A stretch of 50,383 bases of DNA from Colimorpha sp045639845. GTDB lineage: Bacteria > Bacteroidota > Bacteroidia > Bacteroidales > P3. Shown piece after piece: positions 16,291-24,733 of the stretch. The notes beneath the pieces were generated by a model that ran no database searches, was not told where the DNA came from, and saw nothing but the letters and a program-made list of their open reading frames with translations. The stretch lies in assembly GCA_045639845.1 (NCBI GenBank), contig JAZUDW010000027.1, positions 1-50,383 of the forward strand, in the 5' to 3' direction. How positions within the stretch are numbered: position 1 is the first letter of the stretch; each line of letters starts with the position of its first letter. The translations under genes were made by a program, and so were the position numbers.

Positions 16291-16322
16291 GTGAAAAAAA
16301 GAAGCCCTCCAGTGAGGGCTTC
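16291..16322 (-). terminator. Terminator of the EF-G paralog gene
   Basis: A 9-bp GC-rich stem GAAGCCCTC (16301-16309) / GAGGGCTTC (16314-16322) with a 4-nt loop. On the minus strand it runs into seven T. Confidence 0.88.
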
Positions 16323-16354
16323 CTTTTCTATAGAATGATGCGAACAACGGAGTA

Positions 16355-18487
16355 TTAGTCTTCGTCGGTCTGCTGTTCTTCGTAAGCTTTGAGCAGAGCC
16401 TGCTGAACATCGGTGGGAACCTGCTGGTATTCAGCATAAGTCATGGTGTAGGTGCCACGGCCACTGGTGAGCGAGCTCAGAGAGGTGCTGTAACGGTTCA
16501 TTTCAGCGAGAGGTGCTTTGGCGCGAAGGGTGGTGTATTTACCCTCGGCATCCATGCCCATCACGATAGCGCGACGACCTTGGAGGTCGGTCATAACGCC
16601 ACCCATAGCCTCGGTAGGAACGGTAACGGCTACATCATAGATAGGCTCCATGATCTTGGGAGCAGCGAGTTTGAAGGCCTCTTTGAAAGCGGTACGGCCG
16701 GCAATCTTGAAGGCGGTCTCGTTGGAGCCAACGGGGTGCATTTTACCATCGTAGATGTTCACCACGATGTCGCGAGCGTAGGAACCGGGGAGGGGACCTT
16801 GCTCCATCTTCTCCATGATACCTCTCAAAATAGGAGGCATGAAGCGAGCGTCGATGGAACCACCAACGATACAGTTGTTGAAGATGAGCTTTCCGCCCCA
16901 GTCCAACTCGTAAACATCGGTACCGCGGATGGGGTACTTGGTCTGGTTGGTCATACCTTCGAAGTAAGGCTCTACGAGCATGTGAACCTCGCCGAACTGG
17001 CCGCTACCACCCGACTGTTTCTTGTGACGGTAGTTGGCTTCTGCCGATTTGGTGATAGTTTCGCGATAAGGAACCTTGGGTGCGAAGAAGTTTACTTCCA
17101 GTTTATATACGTTCTCGAAATACCATTTCAAGGTGTTAAGGTGCAGTTCGCCCTGGCAGCCGAGGATGGTCTGACGGAGTTCGCGGCTGTTGGTGAGGGT
17201 GAGCGAACGGTCGGTAGCTACGAGGTCGTTCATAGCAGCACCTACTTTCTCGTCGTCGTTGCTGTTTACAGCCTTGAAGGCTACAGTGTAGATAGGAGTG
17301 GGGAATTCGATAGCGGGTACCTGATCGTCGGTATTCTTGGGACTGGTGAGAGTGTGGCAAGTCTTCACATCTTTCAGCTTGATGGTGCATATGATATCAC
17401 CAGCACAAGCTTTCTCCACGCGCTGACGGTTCTTGCCGGCGCAAACGAGGATCTGAGAGAGACGCTCTTTGCTCTGGTTGCAGCTGTTCACTACATCCTG
17501 TGCTTCTGCCAATTCGCCATCATAGATACGAACATAGCTGATCTCGCCCAAGTGTTGGTCTTTGGCGGCCTTGAATACGAATGCAACGGTAGCGTTGGCG
17601 TTGTCGTTTTTCAGCTCTTTGCCTTCGGTGGTCTTCTTGCATTCTGCTACTTCGTTAGGAGCGGGAACGTTGTCGTTGATGAATTCGAGCAGACGAGCTA
17701 CGCCCATGTTCTCTTTGGCAGAGGTGCAGAGGATAGGATAGAGGTCACGTTTGTCGAGGGCCAGCTTGAGGGCTTTGGTGAGGTCTTCATGGCTGAGGTC
17801 GCCATCCTCGAAATATTTCTCCATCAGAGCATCGTCGGCAGCAGCAGCCTCTTCTACGAGGGCCATGCGGAGCTCTTCTGCCTTGTCTGCAAATTCAGCG
17901 GGGATATCGCTCATCTCGCATTTGCCATCCTTGAAGGTAAGCTGTTTGTTGAGCACAATATCGATCACGCTGTTGAAGCCCAGACCCTGGTTTACGGGGA
18001 ACTGGAGCACGGTGCATTTGCTTCCGAAGTAGTCTTTCAATTGGTTTACAACATCATCAAAGTTAGCCTTCTCGGCATCGAGATGGTTAACGTCGAAGAT
18101 CATAGGAGTGTTGAGTTTCTGGCTGTAGCGGTAGGCGATTTCGGTACCAACCTCGATACCAGACTGAGCGTTAACCACAACAACTGCTGCCTCAACCACG
18201 TTGTAGGCTGCTACCAGTTCGCCCTGGAAGTCTGCGAAACCAGGAACATCAAGAATGTTTATCTTCTTGCCACCGAATTCAGTGTAGAGCAGCGTAGTGC
18301 TTACAGAGTTGCGGCGGTCGATTTCGATGTCGCGATAGTCGGAAATGGTGTTTTTGTCCTCAATGGAACCGCGGCGATTGATAACGCCACCATTGAAGGC
18401 CATGGCTTCAGCCATAGTGGTCTTGCCCGATTTGGCACCACCCACGAGGGCGATGTTACGGATGTCGGAAGTTTGATAAATTTTCAT
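16355..18487 (-). CDS. fusA2: Elongation factor G paralog (EF-G2 type) with altered G domain
   Basis: 710 residues, full EF-G length with all five domains in order: G domain about 1-290, domain II about 300-390, III, IV (around VPYRETITKSAEANYRHKKQ and onwards), and V. The P-loop GGAKSGKTT (16-24) is intact. Switch I reads RRNSVST instead of the RGITI-type sequence. Switch II reads DVPGF (80-84), where canonical EF-G has DTPGH. The catalytic His is therefore Phe84, and the NKxD motif is NHLD (134-137). In Bacteroides thetaiotaomicron an EF-G paralog reported to lack GTPase activity supports translation during starvation and gut colonisation; these substitutions fit that type. I infer that this gene is its counterpart, not the housekeeping fusA. 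It is monocistronic with a promoter near 18662-18691 and a terminator at 16291-16322. Confidence 0.88.
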   Translation of the reverse strand: MKIYQTSDIRNIALVGGAKSGKTTMAEAMAFNGGVINRRGSIEDKNTISDYRDIEIDRRNSVSTTLLYTEFGGKKINILDVPGFADFQGELVAAYNVVEAAVVVVNAQSGIEVGTEIAYRYSQKLNTPMIFDVNHLDAEKANFDDVVNQLKDYFGSKCTVLQFPVNQGLGFNSVIDIVLNKQLTFKDGKCEMSDIPAEFADKAEELRMALVEEAAAADDALMEKYFEDGDLSHEDLTKALKLALDKRDLYPILCTSAKENMGVARLLEFINDNVPAPNEVAECKKTTEGKELKNDNANATVAFVFKAAKDQHLGEISYVRIYDGELAEAQDVVNSCNQSKERLSQILVCAGKNRQRVEKACAGDIICTIKLKDVKTCHTLTSPKNTDDQVPAIEFPTPIYTVAFKAVNSNDDEKVGAAMNDLVATDRSLTLTNSRELRQTILGCQGELHLNTLKWYFENVYKLEVNFFAPKVPYRETITKSAEANYRHKKQSGGSGQFGEVHMLVEPYFEGMTNQTKYPIRGTDVYELDWGGKLIFNNCIVGGSIDARFMPPILRGIMEKMEQGPLPGSYARDIVVNIYDGKMHPVGSNETAFKIAGRTAFKEAFKLAAPKIMEPIYDVAVTVPTEAMGGVMTDLQGRRAIVMGMDAEGKYTTLRAKAPLAEMNRYSTSLSSLTSGRGTYTMTYAEYQQVPTDVQQALLKAYEEQQTDED

Positions 18488-18691
18488 TTTTATTTATATA
18501 TTATATTTTTTCGATTCAAAAAACTATCAACAATCGTAGCCCAAAATCTACACATCGCACCTTTTTTCCTTCTATGGCGTTCGGCGAATGTCGTTCTTCG
18601 TGGCTACATTTCAGTTGGTTAGAATTGGGCCTTTGCCCAAAAATCCAAACCAATTGAATGGCAAATATACGACTTTTTTTCAATTCTCAAC
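18488..18691 (-). promoter_or_regulatory. Promoter and long structured leader of the EF-G paralog
   Basis: On the minus strand the -7 TATATTTG is at 18662-18669, with GTTG at 18688-18691 as a weak -33 (18-nt spacing). The resulting leader is about 165 nt, unusually long. It contains nested inverted repeats: TTGGTT (18615-18620) with AACCAA (18648-18653), and TTGGGC (18625-18630) with GCCCAA (18635-18640). Together these form a hairpin close to the transcript 5' end. Whether it regulates expression is unknown. Confidence 0.5.
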
Positions 18692-18824
18692 ATTCAAGAT
18701 GTTTTTTTACTCTTTTCGTCAAGAATCCAATATGATGCCTTGTATTGTCTGCTTGGGTCGCCTGCGCTTTGTTTTATGAATAAAATATAGGCATGGAGAA
18801 AAAGGCGAGGTTTGTGTTCTTTGA

Positions 18825-19046
18825 TTATTGTACACCAAATTTTTTATATAAGACTGTATCTTTGCGGTTCCGCACAAGGGACTGGTAGGTTCCTTTGGCC
18901 AAAGAACTGATCTCAAGGGTGGAGACAGTCTCGTTGGATTCCTCCTTCATCACGCACTGAACCATAGTGTTGAATACCTCTATCATCGCCTGAACCATAG
19001 AAGGATGATTCATCATCAGCGGATACTGGGCTTTGAATCATGGTTC
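18825..19046 (-). pseudogene. Remnant of a T9SS C-terminal sorting domain
   Basis: The minus-strand frame ending at 18825 has no signal peptide or body, only a sorting-domain-like tail: HPSMVQAMIEVFNTMVQCVM, then STLEISSLAKGTYQ and a closing VLYKKFGVQ. The opening line closely matches the C-terminal domain of the protein at the right end of the window (HPSMEQAVIEVLNTSGLCVM). The residues where intact domains have G and V (MGQ, FVVQ) read V and G here, which suggests mutational drift. It starts about 20-50 nt after the stop of the intact T9SS gene 19063-20541. It is best read as the leftover 3' end of a former neighbour or of a recombined older version of that gene. Confidence 0.7.
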
Positions 19047-19062
19047 GGATTGATATGTCGGG

Positions 19063-20541
19063 TTATTGAACCACGAGTTTCTTGGTGGCGATGCCGGCTT
19101 CGCAATGGATGGCTACCACATATACACCCTTGGGCCATAGGCTGACGTCGAAGGAGGCAGCCAGACCTTCGGAGTCCATCTGCAGCATTCTTTTACCGCC
19201 TAGGTCGAACACCTCTATGCCCGAGAGCGGGAAGCTGGAAATAACCTGTACGTTGTTGGAGGCCGGGTTTGGCACGATGTGAGTGAACTGTTCGAGGATG
19301 CCAGGGCGAGGAACACCTGCGTTGCTGTGCGAAGTATCGCATACGAAGATCTCCACGGGGTCGCTCCAGTCGCTGTAGTAGGTGTGTCCGTTGTTGTCGC
19401 ATATGGCTCGGACGTAGGCCACGTAGTGAGTGCAGCTGTCGAGGTGGTTTATGCCGCCGAAGAGGGTGAATCCGTCGGTGCTGTCGCACTGGCACTGTTC
19501 GGGCGAGGAGCCCTCGGGTCCCCAGCATAGCTGGTACCGGGAATGTTCCGAACGGCTGTTCCATGTGAGGACGGCCTGCTGCTGCGAGAACTCGATCATC
19601 CTCACATCTTCAACGGGAGGGCAGTGGAACTGGGGTACGATGTTGGTGTCATGGTAAGCAAAGGAGGTGTCGTCCAGGCCTATGATGGGCCAGATGCACA
19701 AGTGGTAGGGGTGGTCGTAGTGTATCCAGTGCGACTGGTTAGCGGGCATAAGTCTGTAGTGGGCGTAGGGCGATTCGGCACAGACGTCGGGGCAGGTGCC
19801 GTAGTGCCAGTCCCAATAGCTGGAGCCAATAGCCCAGTAGTTGCAATAGTAAGTCACCGTATCCAAACCGGAGGCGTGGAATACATCGCCCCAATCGGTA
19901 GTATCGCTGAAAGTGGTGCCGCCAACATAGAAAGAGTCGGTGACAGTGAAAGGTTTGCCTTCGAAGTAGTACTCGTAGATCCTGCAGTTTACATGCACGG
20001 TGGTCAGCATGTCGGGACAACAATCGGTGGCAAAGTACTTGTCTTCGCCGCCAAGAGCGTAGTAACGGAAGGGGTCTCGAATGCTCCAAGGTATCTGCGC
20101 CAACAAATGGAGAGAGTCGGGCCAGGCATCGTAAAGGAGAAAGTACTCCTGCAGGTTGGTGGTGTCGACGGAATAACGGTTGACAAGAGTGTTTCCATCA
20201 AATCCATTCCATGCGAAAGGAAGACCTGCAATACCTACAATTTTGAGTGGTTCATGTGTGTAGCATTTGCGCAATAATGTCCCACTGCCATAGCCTTGAA
20301 GCGTCCCGCCAGAATAATCATCGAGAAATGAATGGCAGATTATCGCGTTCATTCTTCTCATGTTATAGTGGTTGCCTTCGTTGGCCCAAGCAGCCCAGTC
20401 CCAGTCGTAGAAGTATATGGTGTCGCGGCCCACAAGCGTGTCGCCGACATTGTGATATACATGTTTCTTGGTCTGAGCATTAGCGTTGCCAAGAGCAGAA
20501 AGACAGAAGAGCCCGAGCAGAAATATCTTAAAACTTTTCAT
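19063..20541 (-). CDS. Secreted Fn3-like protein with T9SS type A sorting domain
   Basis: 492 residues. The signal peptide is MKSFKIFLLGLFCLSALGNANA. A roughly 300-residue N-terminal region of unknown fold, rich in Tyr, Trp, Asp and Cys, follows. An Fn3-like domain lies at about 318-405 (VRMIEFSQQQAVLTW ... YQLCW ... VAYVRAICDNNG). The C-terminal T9SS sorting domain is VPNPASNNVQVISSFPLSG, then EVFDLGGKRM and a final KKLVVQ. The protein is expected to be surface-attached or released by T9SS; no enzymatic motif is seen. It is 46 nt downstream of the secreted gene 20588-21946, probably in one transcript. The protein at 49195-end has the same layout and detectable similarity along its length, and it also follows a relative of the 20588-21946 gene. 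This suggests a conserved two-gene cassette. Confidence 0.85.
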   Translation of the reverse strand: MKSFKIFLLGLFCLSALGNANAQTKKHVYHNVGDTLVGRDTIYFYDWDWAAWANEGNHYNMRRMNAIICHSFLDDYSGGTLQGYGSGTLLRKCYTHEPLKIVGIAGLPFAWNGFDGNTLVNRYSVDTTNLQEYFLLYDAWPDSLHLLAQIPWSIRDPFRYYALGGEDKYFATDCCPDMLTTVHVNCRIYEYYFEGKPFTVTDSFYVGGTTFSDTTDWGDVFHASGLDTVTYYCNYWAIGSSYWDWHYGTCPDVCAESPYAHYRLMPANQSHWIHYDHPYHLCIWPIIGLDDTSFAYHDTNIVPQFHCPPVEDVRMIEFSQQQAVLTWNSRSEHSRYQLCWGPEGSSPEQCQCDSTDGFTLFGGINHLDSCTHYVAYVRAICDNNGHTYYSDWSDPVEIFVCDTSHSNAGVPRPGILEQFTHIVPNPASNNVQVISSFPLSGIEVFDLGGKRMLQMDSEGLAASFDVSLWPKGVYVVAIHCEAGIATKKLVVQ

Positions 20542-20587
20542 GGAATATTATTTTTTTTTGTAATTGAAATTAGAAAAAGTAACGATG

Positions 20588-21946
20588 TTAGTTCTCGCAT
20601 TCAGTGTGAAGGTCTAAATCCGTCATGTTGTAGGCTATTGGATAGTATCGTGTGTTAATGAAAGCGATGTCTTCGTTCGAAAAGATTAGAGAGAGAGCCA
20701 CATTGTTGAGAACAGAGAAGCTGTAAGGAGCCCCCTCGGTGCATACGGACCCCACTCCGCAATGTTTGCGGAAAAGTAAAAAAGAGGAACTGTTGTATTC
20801 GCCAACGGAATAATAGTTGTCGTCAATGAATTTGTCAACGGATAGGATCGTGGCGTTTTGTATCCAAGAGGCCATGCTGGTATGCGAGGCAATATTGTTC
20901 ATGTCGAATTCGCAGACGACATCGTGATAGGACGAGGATACGGGATGGCTCATTGTTTGGAGGACGAGGATGTGCCGATTGAAGGGGTTGTACCTCATCT
21001 CTTTGAGGGTCCAAGCGGCGGAAATGCTCATGCCCGAGGACAGCGGTGCGTGCAAAGCCGTCGATAGTGCTATCGAAGGGGTAGAGGGTGTGATATGGAA
21101 AGTCTTGACGGCCAGGCCGGCTCCGCCGGGATGGGTGCTGTAGTTGGCAATAGCGAATATGTCGTTTTCCATTTTCTGAGCCCAGGTGGCACCATTTACG
21201 ATGCCGCCACCAATCTGTACGAGGTACTGAAAGTTGACGGGCGTGGCGAGGGTGTTGGTACTTTTGTTGAATATCCTTAAAAAGCAGCCTGAACCGCTGA
21301 CTTTACCGGCAGTGGCCACCAGGTAGTTGTCGGTAGCCGCCACGTCGTAGTAGTATTCGCTGCTGTCCTTGTTGTAGTACATGAAGCCATCCCATATGGT
21401 TCCATTGAACCTTGCGTCGAGTATCGATGTGCGGGGGTGAACAATGCCATTGTTGAAAGATACGCTCTCGCCGGCCAGTGCGATATGTAGGTCTCCGTTG
21501 TGCCTATAAACGTCAAGTTTCAGGGGCTTGGTCATTACGCAGTAGTCGTTAATGAGTGGGGAGTAGCCTTGCCAAAGGGACCACGAGTGAATGGATCCAT
21601 GGCTGTAGAAAAGGTCTTCAATGCCGAAGAACCCGAAGATACCATCGGTGGAACCGTTGATGGTCCGATGTCCGCAGAAGAAGACCGTGTCGTTGAGAAT
21701 CTCGAAGTCGTTGATCTCTATATAGTCGGGGAGTACTGCAAGAAAGACATGGTTGTCGCCATCCTGGCAAAGGGCGAAGCCTCTTCCGTTGTTGGCGCTG
21801 ATGTAGTGGACAGACTGTTTGTGGTCCCAATACCGAACAATGAGACCCGTGTCAGCCATGTTGGTGTTTGTTCGGATGGTGGCAACCTGGGCAAATGCGA
21901 AAGCGGCAGAGGCAACGATGGCCAGTAAACAGATAATCCTTTTCAT
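20588..21946 (-). CDS. Secreted protein of unknown function, cassette partner of a T9SS protein
   Basis: 452 residues, not recognised as a named family. The signal peptide is MKRIICLLAIVASAAFAFAQ. The rest reads as repeated beta-strand blades (for example HNGDLHIALAG, DNYLVATAGKVSGSGCFLRI, NRHILVLQTM and DDNYYSVGEYNSSSFLLFRK), compatible with a beta-propeller-like fold, but this is inference. There is no T9SS sorting domain: it ends LDLHTECEN. It lies 46 nt upstream of the T9SS gene 19063-20541. A shortened, frameshifted relative lies at 48608-49182, again just upstream of a T9SS gene. The -7-like element TATTTTTG at 22170-22177 on the minus strand would give a leader of about 220 nt. Confidence 0.8.
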   Translation of the reverse strand: MKRIICLLAIVASAAFAFAQVATIRTNTNMADTGLIVRYWDHKQSVHYISANNGRGFALCQDGDNHVFLAVLPDYIEINDFEILNDTVFFCGHRTINGSTDGIFGFFGIEDLFYSHGSIHSWSLWQGYSPLINDYCVMTKPLKLDVYRHNGDLHIALAGESVSFNNGIVHPRTSILDARFNGTIWDGFMYYNKDSSEYYYDVAATDNYLVATAGKVSGSGCFLRIFNKSTNTLATPVNFQYLVQIGGGIVNGATWAQKMENDIFAIANYSTHPGGAGLAVKTFHITPSTPSIALSTALHAPLSSGMSISAAWTLKEMRYNPFNRHILVLQTMSHPVSSSYHDVVCEFDMNNIASHTSMASWIQNATILSVDKFIDDNYYSVGEYNSSSFLLFRKHCGVGSVCTEGAPYSFSVLNNVALSLIFSNEDIAFINTRYYPIAYNMTDLDLHTECEN

Positions 21947-22169
21947 GGTTATTAGAATTGATGTTTAATCTTTTGATGTTTGTTTACAATTATTTATATG
22001 GTGCGGCTTTGTGTCAAAGCAGTTTGTCGGTGATGTTTTCCTTGCAATGAATGCAGTCTTATTCGCAATGCAGTTTTTTTTAACAGATGTGTATAATGTT
22101 TTGTTATTTGATTGATTGTGTGTGGTATTTCAATGTGTTGTATTCATATTAGTATGTAAATTTACTCTG

Positions 22170-22177
22170 CAAAAATA
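22170..22177 (-). promoter_or_regulatory. Candidate -7 element for the 20588-21946 gene
   Basis: TATTTTTG on the minus strand matches TAnnTTTG. No -33 box was found, so this is weak support. Confidence 0.35.
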
Positions 22178-22801
22178 CACCTTTTTTTGATTTGACGGCG
22201 GAATACACTCCTTTTTTAGTTTTTTTTTCAATAATTTATGTGGTTCTAAAATTCGATAAGCTTGATAACTCCTTTTTTCAATATTAGTCGCAAAAAAAAT
22301 GATTTTGTGACATGAAGTAGGGTATTTAATATTATTTTACTTGTTTTAGTGTTATTGTTGGCTGTGCATATTTTTTTTGTAAGTGATTGTATTTTGGCTG
22401 CTTGAGATGCGAATATGTGAGTTGTTGTTTGTTGTTTTTTTTGTCCTACGTTGTGGATGTTTCTTAGATGTGGGGCAACTGTTACTTTTTTTTTCGTTTG
22501 AGTCGGTGGGGTATTGTATCTTTCATATGATAGGTTTTGTTAAGGTTGTTTTCTCTTTCAAAAATCATAGTGGCAAAAAAATGCCCCTTTAATATATTAG
22601 TTGCAAAACCGGGGAAAAAGTAACACTAGAAACTAATTTTTTTTTAAAATTATTGGAAATGAGTAGAATAGTGAAGTAAAAAATGTGTGGTGTAGGGACG
22701 TCTGTATTTTTTTGGGGAGGGCTAAGAAGACTCAAAATGTCAATTCGCAAATATTGTTTGTGGATGACTTTTGATAGTTTTTGCTGTACGATTTTGAACT
22801 A

Positions 22802-22845
22802 ATGCCTTCGTCGTGCCTTCGTCGTGCCTCCGATATGCCTCCGAT
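22802..22845. repeat. 11-bp periodic repeat array (four units)
   Basis: Units are ATGCCTTCGTC, GTGCCTTCGTC, GTGCCTCCGAT and ATGCCTCCGAT. The same 11-bp pattern, reverse-complemented (CGAAGGCAnnn), occurs at 44097-44184. Confidence 0.8.
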
Positions 22846-23072
22846 ATGATGTCGGATTTTCATCCTAAGTGTAACAAGTGAGTATGGGAGGTTCCAAGTA
22901 TATATTGTTTTGAGATTTTTTCAAATTGCTTTTTGTAGGAATTAGAGTCTGCTTTTTCACTACATGCAGGCTGAAGGATACTTTTTTTTGTGAGATGATT
23001 CGGGAAATAAAAAAAAACAAACTGCGTTATTGTACTAATTAATGCAGATTGGTAAAGAAAAAGATTATTTTT

Positions 23073-24581
23073 ATGGGTGTAATAGCAAAGCAGAGTATCA
23101 GAGGCGCTTTGGCCAACTATCTGGGTATTATTATTGGGGCCGTTACCACCTTTTTTGTGCTTACCGATTGCCTTACTCAGCAGGAAATAGGCCTTACAAG
23201 GGTTATGGTGGATGCAGCTTTGCTGTTTTCGGGATTGGCCCAGTTGGGTACAAATGCCAGCATTATACGCTATTATCCCTATTTTAAGGATCCAGAGAGC
23301 GGCGATCACGGCTTTTTTGGATGGACCATACTGCTGCCCTTTGTGGGTTTTTCACTATTTGCAGTGCTGTTTTTCGTATTCAAAGAGCCTATAGTGGAGG
23401 TCTATTCCCGCCAGTCGGCGTTGATGGTAGATTATATCTATCTGTTGTTGCCGCTCACCTTTTTTGCCTTGTTCCTCACGGTGTTCGAGACCAATTCCAA
23501 TGTGCTGCTCCATATCACAGTGCCCAAGGTGGTGCGCGAGGTGGGCATAAGGCTGCTCAATCTTGTGGCCTATCTGCTTTACGGCCATGGGCTGATAGGG
23601 TTCGACCTTTTTGTGGTGCTTTTCTGTTCGTCGTATGCGGTGGCAGCGCTGGTGGATTTTGTGTATCTGCTGTCGTTGGGGAAGATCTCGTTTCGTATCG
23701 ATTTCCATTTCCTTACCAAGCCGATGCTTCGTCAGATGGGGCTATACACTCTCTTTATGACGGCTACGGTGCTGGCCGCCAACATACCGCTCATCAACTC
23801 GCTTTTCCTCGGGGCCAAGTCGGGTCTGCAGGTGGCAGGTGTGTATGCCATAGCCTCCTATATTGCCAACATAGTGGAGGTGCCATATAGATCACTAGGT
23901 GCTATCTCGCAGCCGTTGATTTCGCAGGCGGTAAAAGAGGGTCAGTGGGGCGAGGTGAACCGTTTGGGGCGTCAGGTATCGTTGCATCAGCTGCTGGTAT
24001 CGTCGTTGCTTTTTTTCTTTATATGGATCAATCTCGATGCGCTCTTTGCACTGATACCTCATGGAGAGGAGTATGCGGCAGGAATAGGTGTGATTTTCTT
24101 TTTGGGATTGGCCAAGATAGTCAATTCGTCGATGTCGATAGGTACCAATATACTTAATTTCTCGAATCGTTATCCGGCATCGCTGGTATTCATACTATTG
24201 CTCACTGTGTCGGCCATTTGGCTGAATCAGGTGCTTATACAGGCTTGGGGTATCGACGGATCGGCAATAGCTACGTTGCTATCCTATGTGCTTTATTTCG
24301 GCTGTCTGCATGGCTATCTGGCCTACAGAACCAAGGTTGTTATTTTCTCGACCAAGCAGCTCTGGGTGCTGGCTATGGTGGTAGCGCTTTTTGCTGTGGA
24401 TTGGCTTTGGCGAAGCGGAATCACTCCTTTGTTTCAAGGACTCTCGTTCCGCTGGGGTGTGCTTCTCGAAGCTGTGTGTCGCAGTCTCTGTTTCGTGGCT
24501 GTGGTGCCTTTGGTGGTGTATAAGCTCCGTATATCGGAACCTATCAATGAAATGATCCACAAACTGTTGAAACGGCGTTAA
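23073..24581 (+). CDS. Oligosaccharide flippase family protein (MATE/Wzx-like)
   Basis: 502 residues from the ATG at 23073 (MGVIAKQSIRGALANYLGII). A TTG eight codons upstream is a less likely start. It has about 12-14 hydrophobic segments spread over the whole chain, with the typical opening IRGALANYLGIIIGAVTTFF, and LTQQEIGLTRVMVDAALLFSG near 35-55. This matches the polysaccharide biosynthesis/MurJ-Wzx superfamily, which flips lipid-linked oligosaccharides across the inner membrane. The substrate cannot be inferred: there are no glycosyltransferase genes nearby. The sensor kinase gene begins 152 nt downstream in the same direction. Confidence 0.85.
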   Translation: MGVIAKQSIRGALANYLGIIIGAVTTFFVLTDCLTQQEIGLTRVMVDAALLFSGLAQLGTNASIIRYYPYFKDPESGDHGFFGWTILLPFVGFSLFAVLFFVFKEPIVEVYSRQSALMVDYIYLLLPLTFFALFLTVFETNSNVLLHITVPKVVREVGIRLLNLVAYLLYGHGLIGFDLFVVLFCSSYAVAALVDFVYLLSLGKISFRIDFHFLTKPMLRQMGLYTLFMTATVLAANIPLINSLFLGAKSGLQVAGVYAIASYIANIVEVPYRSLGAISQPLISQAVKEGQWGEVNRLGRQVSLHQLLVSSLLFFFIWINLDALFALIPHGEEYAAGIGVIFFLGLAKIVNSSMSIGTNILNFSNRYPASLVFILLLTVSAIWLNQVLIQAWGIDGSAIATLLSYVLYFGCLHGYLAYRTKVVIFSTKQLWVLAMVVALFAVDWLWRSGITPLFQGLSFRWGVLLEAVCRSLCFVAVVPLVVYKLRISEPINEMIHKLLKRR

Positions 24582-24586
24582 AAGAC

Positions 24587-24733
24587 TTTGTCGGATTACT
24601 GATCACTGAACAATATAAATATAATTTCCCCATTAGTTCCCTCTACCTACGGTCTGTTCAATTCACTCTCCACTCTTCACCATTCACTAAACAAACTACA
24701 TTTGTTGGATTGCTAATCACTGAAAAAGACAAT
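24587..24733. repeat. Imperfect direct repeat between the flippase and kinase genes
   Basis: TTTGTCGGATTACTGATCAC (starting at 24587) and TTTGTTGGATTGCTAATCAC (starting at 24701), each followed by TGAA. The core GATTACTGATCAC also occurs exactly at 3812-3824, so it is a dispersed intergenic motif. No consensus promoter was recognised here. Confidence 0.55.

Larger units (their letters stand above)
21947..23072. other. Intergenic, very AT-rich divergent region
   Basis: About 1.1 kb between divergent genes. It contains a candidate -7 element (22170-22177, minus) for the secreted gene, many T homopolymers and the 11-bp repeat array at 22802-22845. The frames found here (for example plus 22383-22592) follow T-rich composition and have no recognisable content. 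No RNA gene was seen. Confidence 0.5.

Noticed and set aside
16580..18622. 680-codon plus-strand frame
   Set aside because: It is the complete antisense shadow of the EF-G paralog, whose domains are unmistakable.
18857..18864. Plus-strand promoter TATCTTTG
   Set aside because: It lies within the codons of the sorting-domain remnant, has no -33 box and no plus-strand gene follows.
22802..22845. Integron or attC-like site
   Set aside because: There is no imperfect palindrome with core sites; it is a simple 11-bp tandem pattern.
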